In this document: positions 17,972 through 19,720 of the stretch, piece by piece | Position numbering within the stretch: position 1 is the first letter of the stretch | Layout of the letters: each line of letters opens with the position of its first letter | Assembly (NCBI GenBank): GCA_025201865.1 | Contig: MU602884.1 | Span: 7,394-27,113, forward strand | Length of the DNA stretch: 19,720 nt | DNA from: Ramicandelaber brevisporus | Lineage: Eukaryota; Kickxellomycota; Ramicandelaberales; Ramicandelaberaceae | Reading direction: 5' to 3' | The notes under the pieces: model-generated | Databases searched by the model: none | What the model was told of the DNA's origin: nothing | Seen by the model: the letters and a program-made list of their open reading frames with translations, nothing else | Made by a program: the position numbers and the translations under genes

Positions 17972-18907
17972 GCTATGGAGAACACAAGTGGAGACGAATC
18001 AGTGCCACTCAAATTGAGCATAGTTGAACGGAAATCGACAGTTGTCAAGTCAACTTCAGTTGCACCAGATTCACCACAGTTGGAGTTTAATATCCCACAG
18101 CTCAGTGCCACCAGCACTCCGCCCCTATCATCCTCTCCTGCAGTCCCATTGATTGATGACATAGCAGACACACCAGACACACAAGACACAGCAGGGCAAT
18201 CCACAAGACTATCTCCAATTGACGAAGTTACAACGTCACGAGAGGCTAGAAGGTCGTCTGTGCAATTATCACCACCATTGTCACCTGTGCTCAATACTCC
18301 TTCGTCAGAATTGTCATATCCTGGCTCTGTTGTATTGAGTGGCTTGTTGGACGGTTACAATACATTGGCTGATGGTTCAGAGAATGGTCAGTCAATCTCT
18401 GTTCTTGACACGTCTCTTCCTGGTGCTCCCATTGAGACTCTCAGCTGCAGTAGTGTTTATAGGTCAGTTACCTCCGATCTTTCTTTGCATCTCTCTGAAT
18501 GCGACGGTGGTTCCAGCACTACATCATCACAGCAATCCATAGTTAATAGTACACCTACAAAAGTTACACATGCTCCTCTGCAACAGCAGCTACCCACTCC
18601 GTCTCAAACAGTGCCATCAACATCTACTCCATTGTCAGTATTATCAGCAGCTTCCAATGGACACTCGTTGACAGCAAGATCACCTCTGAAACGCTCCAAT
18701 TCGTCATCGGAATCCAATGATCCAACCGCACCGTCTCCTTCAAAGATCCAGCGGTCTCAGATAGGCGAAGCGAGACCAGCACAGTCCAGCAACAAAGTAG
18801 AAACTACAGCTCAGCCTGCAAGAGGTTCTTCAAGAAAATTAATGCTGCTTCCACAGGGTAATGCTCAATCACAGTTTAAGTCAGTTCACCTGTCCAAACC
18901 AGCATAA
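16127..18907 (+). CDS. Sirtuin, Hst3/Hst4-like NAD-dependent histone deacetylase
   Basis: A 926-residue class I sirtuin. The catalytic domain spans about residues 175-565 and keeps the essential motifs: GAGIS (192-196), GIPDFRS (200-206), QNIDGLE (281-287), the catalytic His in LLHGEL (His341), zinc Cys pairs CTLC (349-352) and CSNC (437-440), GTSLRIPG (496-503) and VNKT (528-531). The stretch GTGFLRPNIVLYNEEHPDCD is typical of the fungal Hst3/Hst4 group, which deacetylates histone H3 Lys56 after DNA replication; that substrate is inferred. Two inserts enlarge the domain: a Ser/Thr-rich segment between QNID and the catalytic His, and an 85-residue segment between the zinc Cys pairs that ends in an almost purely Glu/Asp tract (about 396-431). 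The first 165 residues contain Gln runs. A tail of some 290 residues after the domain is Ser/Pro/Thr-rich with a Gln run and many SP/TP sites, suggesting phosphoregulation. The start is the first in-frame ATG. Confidence 0.93.
16285..16346 (+). repeat. CAG/CAA-rich repeat encoding Gln tracts in the sirtuin N-terminus
   Basis: Interrupted CAG/CAA codons encode a Gln-rich stretch. Further tracts in the same gene lie at about 16544-16578 and 17941-17969. Confidence 0.88.
17312..17419 (+). repeat. GAA/GAT-rich repeat encoding an acidic tract in the sirtuin zinc module
   Basis: Purine-rich GAA, GAG, GAT and GAC codons encode about 36 nearly all acidic residues between the two zinc-binding Cys pairs. 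The DNA has strong purine/pyrimidine strand asymmetry. Confidence 0.9.
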
Positions 18908-19275
18908 TCACCATCACATCAGTCACAAACCTAATCTACAATTTTCCTTCTTTCTTTCTTTATTTTGCTTCTACATGCCATTTCCCCCTCTGTTTGTATT
19001 TAATAACCGCGGCTGTATTAACGTGTGTTCGACAAGTATCACTCACGTAGGATTTCATTCTGTAGCGCATTTAACCTTTGAAAGGAGAATGACCTTTGGA
19101 TAAACAACACATCTCGAGGTCAAGTCTATTGATTCGATTAAGTGTAAACACAGCTACCATCCAAGGTCGTTCACCAATCAGTTGATTCCTACAATAACCA
19201 ACTCCTTGGTTGCTAGCTACTGCCTCAAACCTTCCCCCTTCGTCTAAACATTGACAATTTCTTATCATAATTGCT
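18908..19275. other. Intergenic region between the sirtuin gene and the secreted-protein gene
   Basis: These 368 bases hold the sirtuin 3' UTR, with a TTTC repeat at about 18944-18962, and the promoter of the small secreted-protein gene. A short inverted repeat (CCTTT-GA-AAAGG type) and two copies of ACCTTTG occur at about 19072-19098. No clear gene, RNA or TATA box is visible. Confidence 0.45.
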
Positions 19276-19653
19276 ATGCGACTTACAGTCTTTCCAGTTC
19301 TGCTTGTAGCTGCCTCCCTCGCGTGCTCCGTCTTTGCAACCAAAGTCCTGTGGGTGACGCGTGGTTGTGCCATCAGCATTTATGCCAGCTGCAACGACGC
19401 AAGAGCTCCGTCAACTGATATCGTTGCTACCGAGACAAAAGCTGGCCAGTTCGACTGTGAGCCTCTGGACACTGAGCCGGCAACTGTGCGCTGTCGTGTC
19501 AAAGAAAATATCGGCAACCCAGACTGCAGTTTAATGCAGAAGCGCTGTACGGACATTTACAGCGGTCACTGGGTAGTCGATCCAGTATTGGGTGCCCGCT
19601 GTAACAAGAAGAACCTAGCTCTTCCTCCATCCACCAAACGTGATCATTGCTAA
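19276..19653 (+). CDS. Small cysteine-rich secreted protein
   Basis: A 125-residue protein starting with a classical signal peptide: MRLTVFPVLLVAASLACSVF has a short positive N-region, a hydrophobic core and a V-F-A cleavage site, so cleavage after Ala21 is likely. The mature chain of about 104 residues has eight Cys (31, 39, 61, 73, 84, 91, 109 and 125, the last being the C-terminal residue), enough for four disulfides. There is no membrane anchor, GPI signal or obvious repeat. I do not recognise the Cys pattern as a named family. Small secreted Cys-rich proteins in fungi include enzyme inhibitors, adhesive or antimicrobial proteins and host-interaction effectors; nothing here chooses between them. 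The start is the first ATG and sets the signal peptide exactly. Homopeptide runs, common in the neighbours, are absent. Confidence 0.75.
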   Translation: MRLTVFPVLLVAASLACSVFATKVLWVTRGCAISIYASCNDARAPSTDIVATETKAGQFDCEPLDTEPATVRCRVKENIGNPDCSLMQKRCTDIYSGHWVVDPVLGARCNKKNLALPPSTKRDHC

Positions 19654-19720
19654 TAACCAATAGAAAGTATGATTAAACTAGTCAATTTGTTGTTTATTTT
19701 AAACAGGCTTGCACCAGGTA

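Noticed and set aside
3479-18907. A functional NAD cluster of the phosphoribosyltransferase and the sirtuin
   Set aside because: They are about 12 kb apart with eight unrelated genes between; the shared NAD theme is most simply coincidence.
1-19720. tRNA, rRNA, transposon or CRISPR features
   Set aside because: Reading both strands I saw no tRNA-like box B sequences in context, no terminal repeats or transposase motifs and no regularly spaced direct repeats; a covariance-model search would settle small RNAs.

Overview
The window looks like nuclear DNA of a compact, intron-poor fungal genome. The evidence is the gene set: a sirtuin of the fungal Hst3/Hst4 type, a Pex11-family protein, a Pgs1-type phosphatidylglycerophosphate synthase, Ddi1 with its UBA domain, a fungal-type quinolinate phosphoribosyltransferase, a Mag2/RNF10 RING ligase, a Ras GTPase and an ABCC transporter. 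Eleven complete genes and one partial gene fit in 19.7 kb, nearly all in single uninterrupted reading frames. Together with the many CAG/CAA homopeptide tracts this suggests an early-diverging (zygomycete-grade, perhaps Kickxellomycotina-like) fungus, but that placement is inference. Starts were set at ATG codons. Where the longest open frame began at GTG or TTG (Ras, the oxidoreductase-like protein, the sirtuin) I moved the start to the first in-frame ATG.

Layout, left to right: a partial ABCC transporter on the minus strand running off the left edge (1-1055); a Ras-family GTPase (minus, 1711-2610); quinolinate phosphoribosyltransferase (plus, 3479-4381); an unrecognised 122-residue protein (minus, 4528-4896); PGS1 (plus, 5321-6829); DDI1 (minus, 6946-8328); a PEX11-family gene (plus, 9003-10136); an F-box protein (plus, 10374-12140); an RNF10/Mag2-like RING ligase (minus, 12273-14921); a mitochondrial oxidoreductase-like domain protein (plus, 15273-15806); an Hst3/4-like sirtuin (plus, 16127-18907); and a small cysteine-rich secreted protein (plus, 19276-19653).

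The genes are mainly housekeeping and do not form a recognisable cluster. Functional themes recur but look coincidental: ubiquitin/proteasome (DDI1, F-box, RNF10-like), organelle membranes (PGS1, PEX11, oxidoreductase-like protein), and NAD (the phosphoribosyltransferase makes an NAD precursor, the sirtuin consumes NAD).

I found no convincing undescribed multi-gene system, tRNA, rRNA, transposon or CRISPR array. The points most worth a second look are CAA/CAG-rich leaders upstream of several genes, a Ras protein with an unusual switch II region and a low-complexity N-terminus, a very acidic insert inside the zinc module of the sirtuin, and two proteins I could not assign (the 122-residue protein and the secreted Cys-rich protein).
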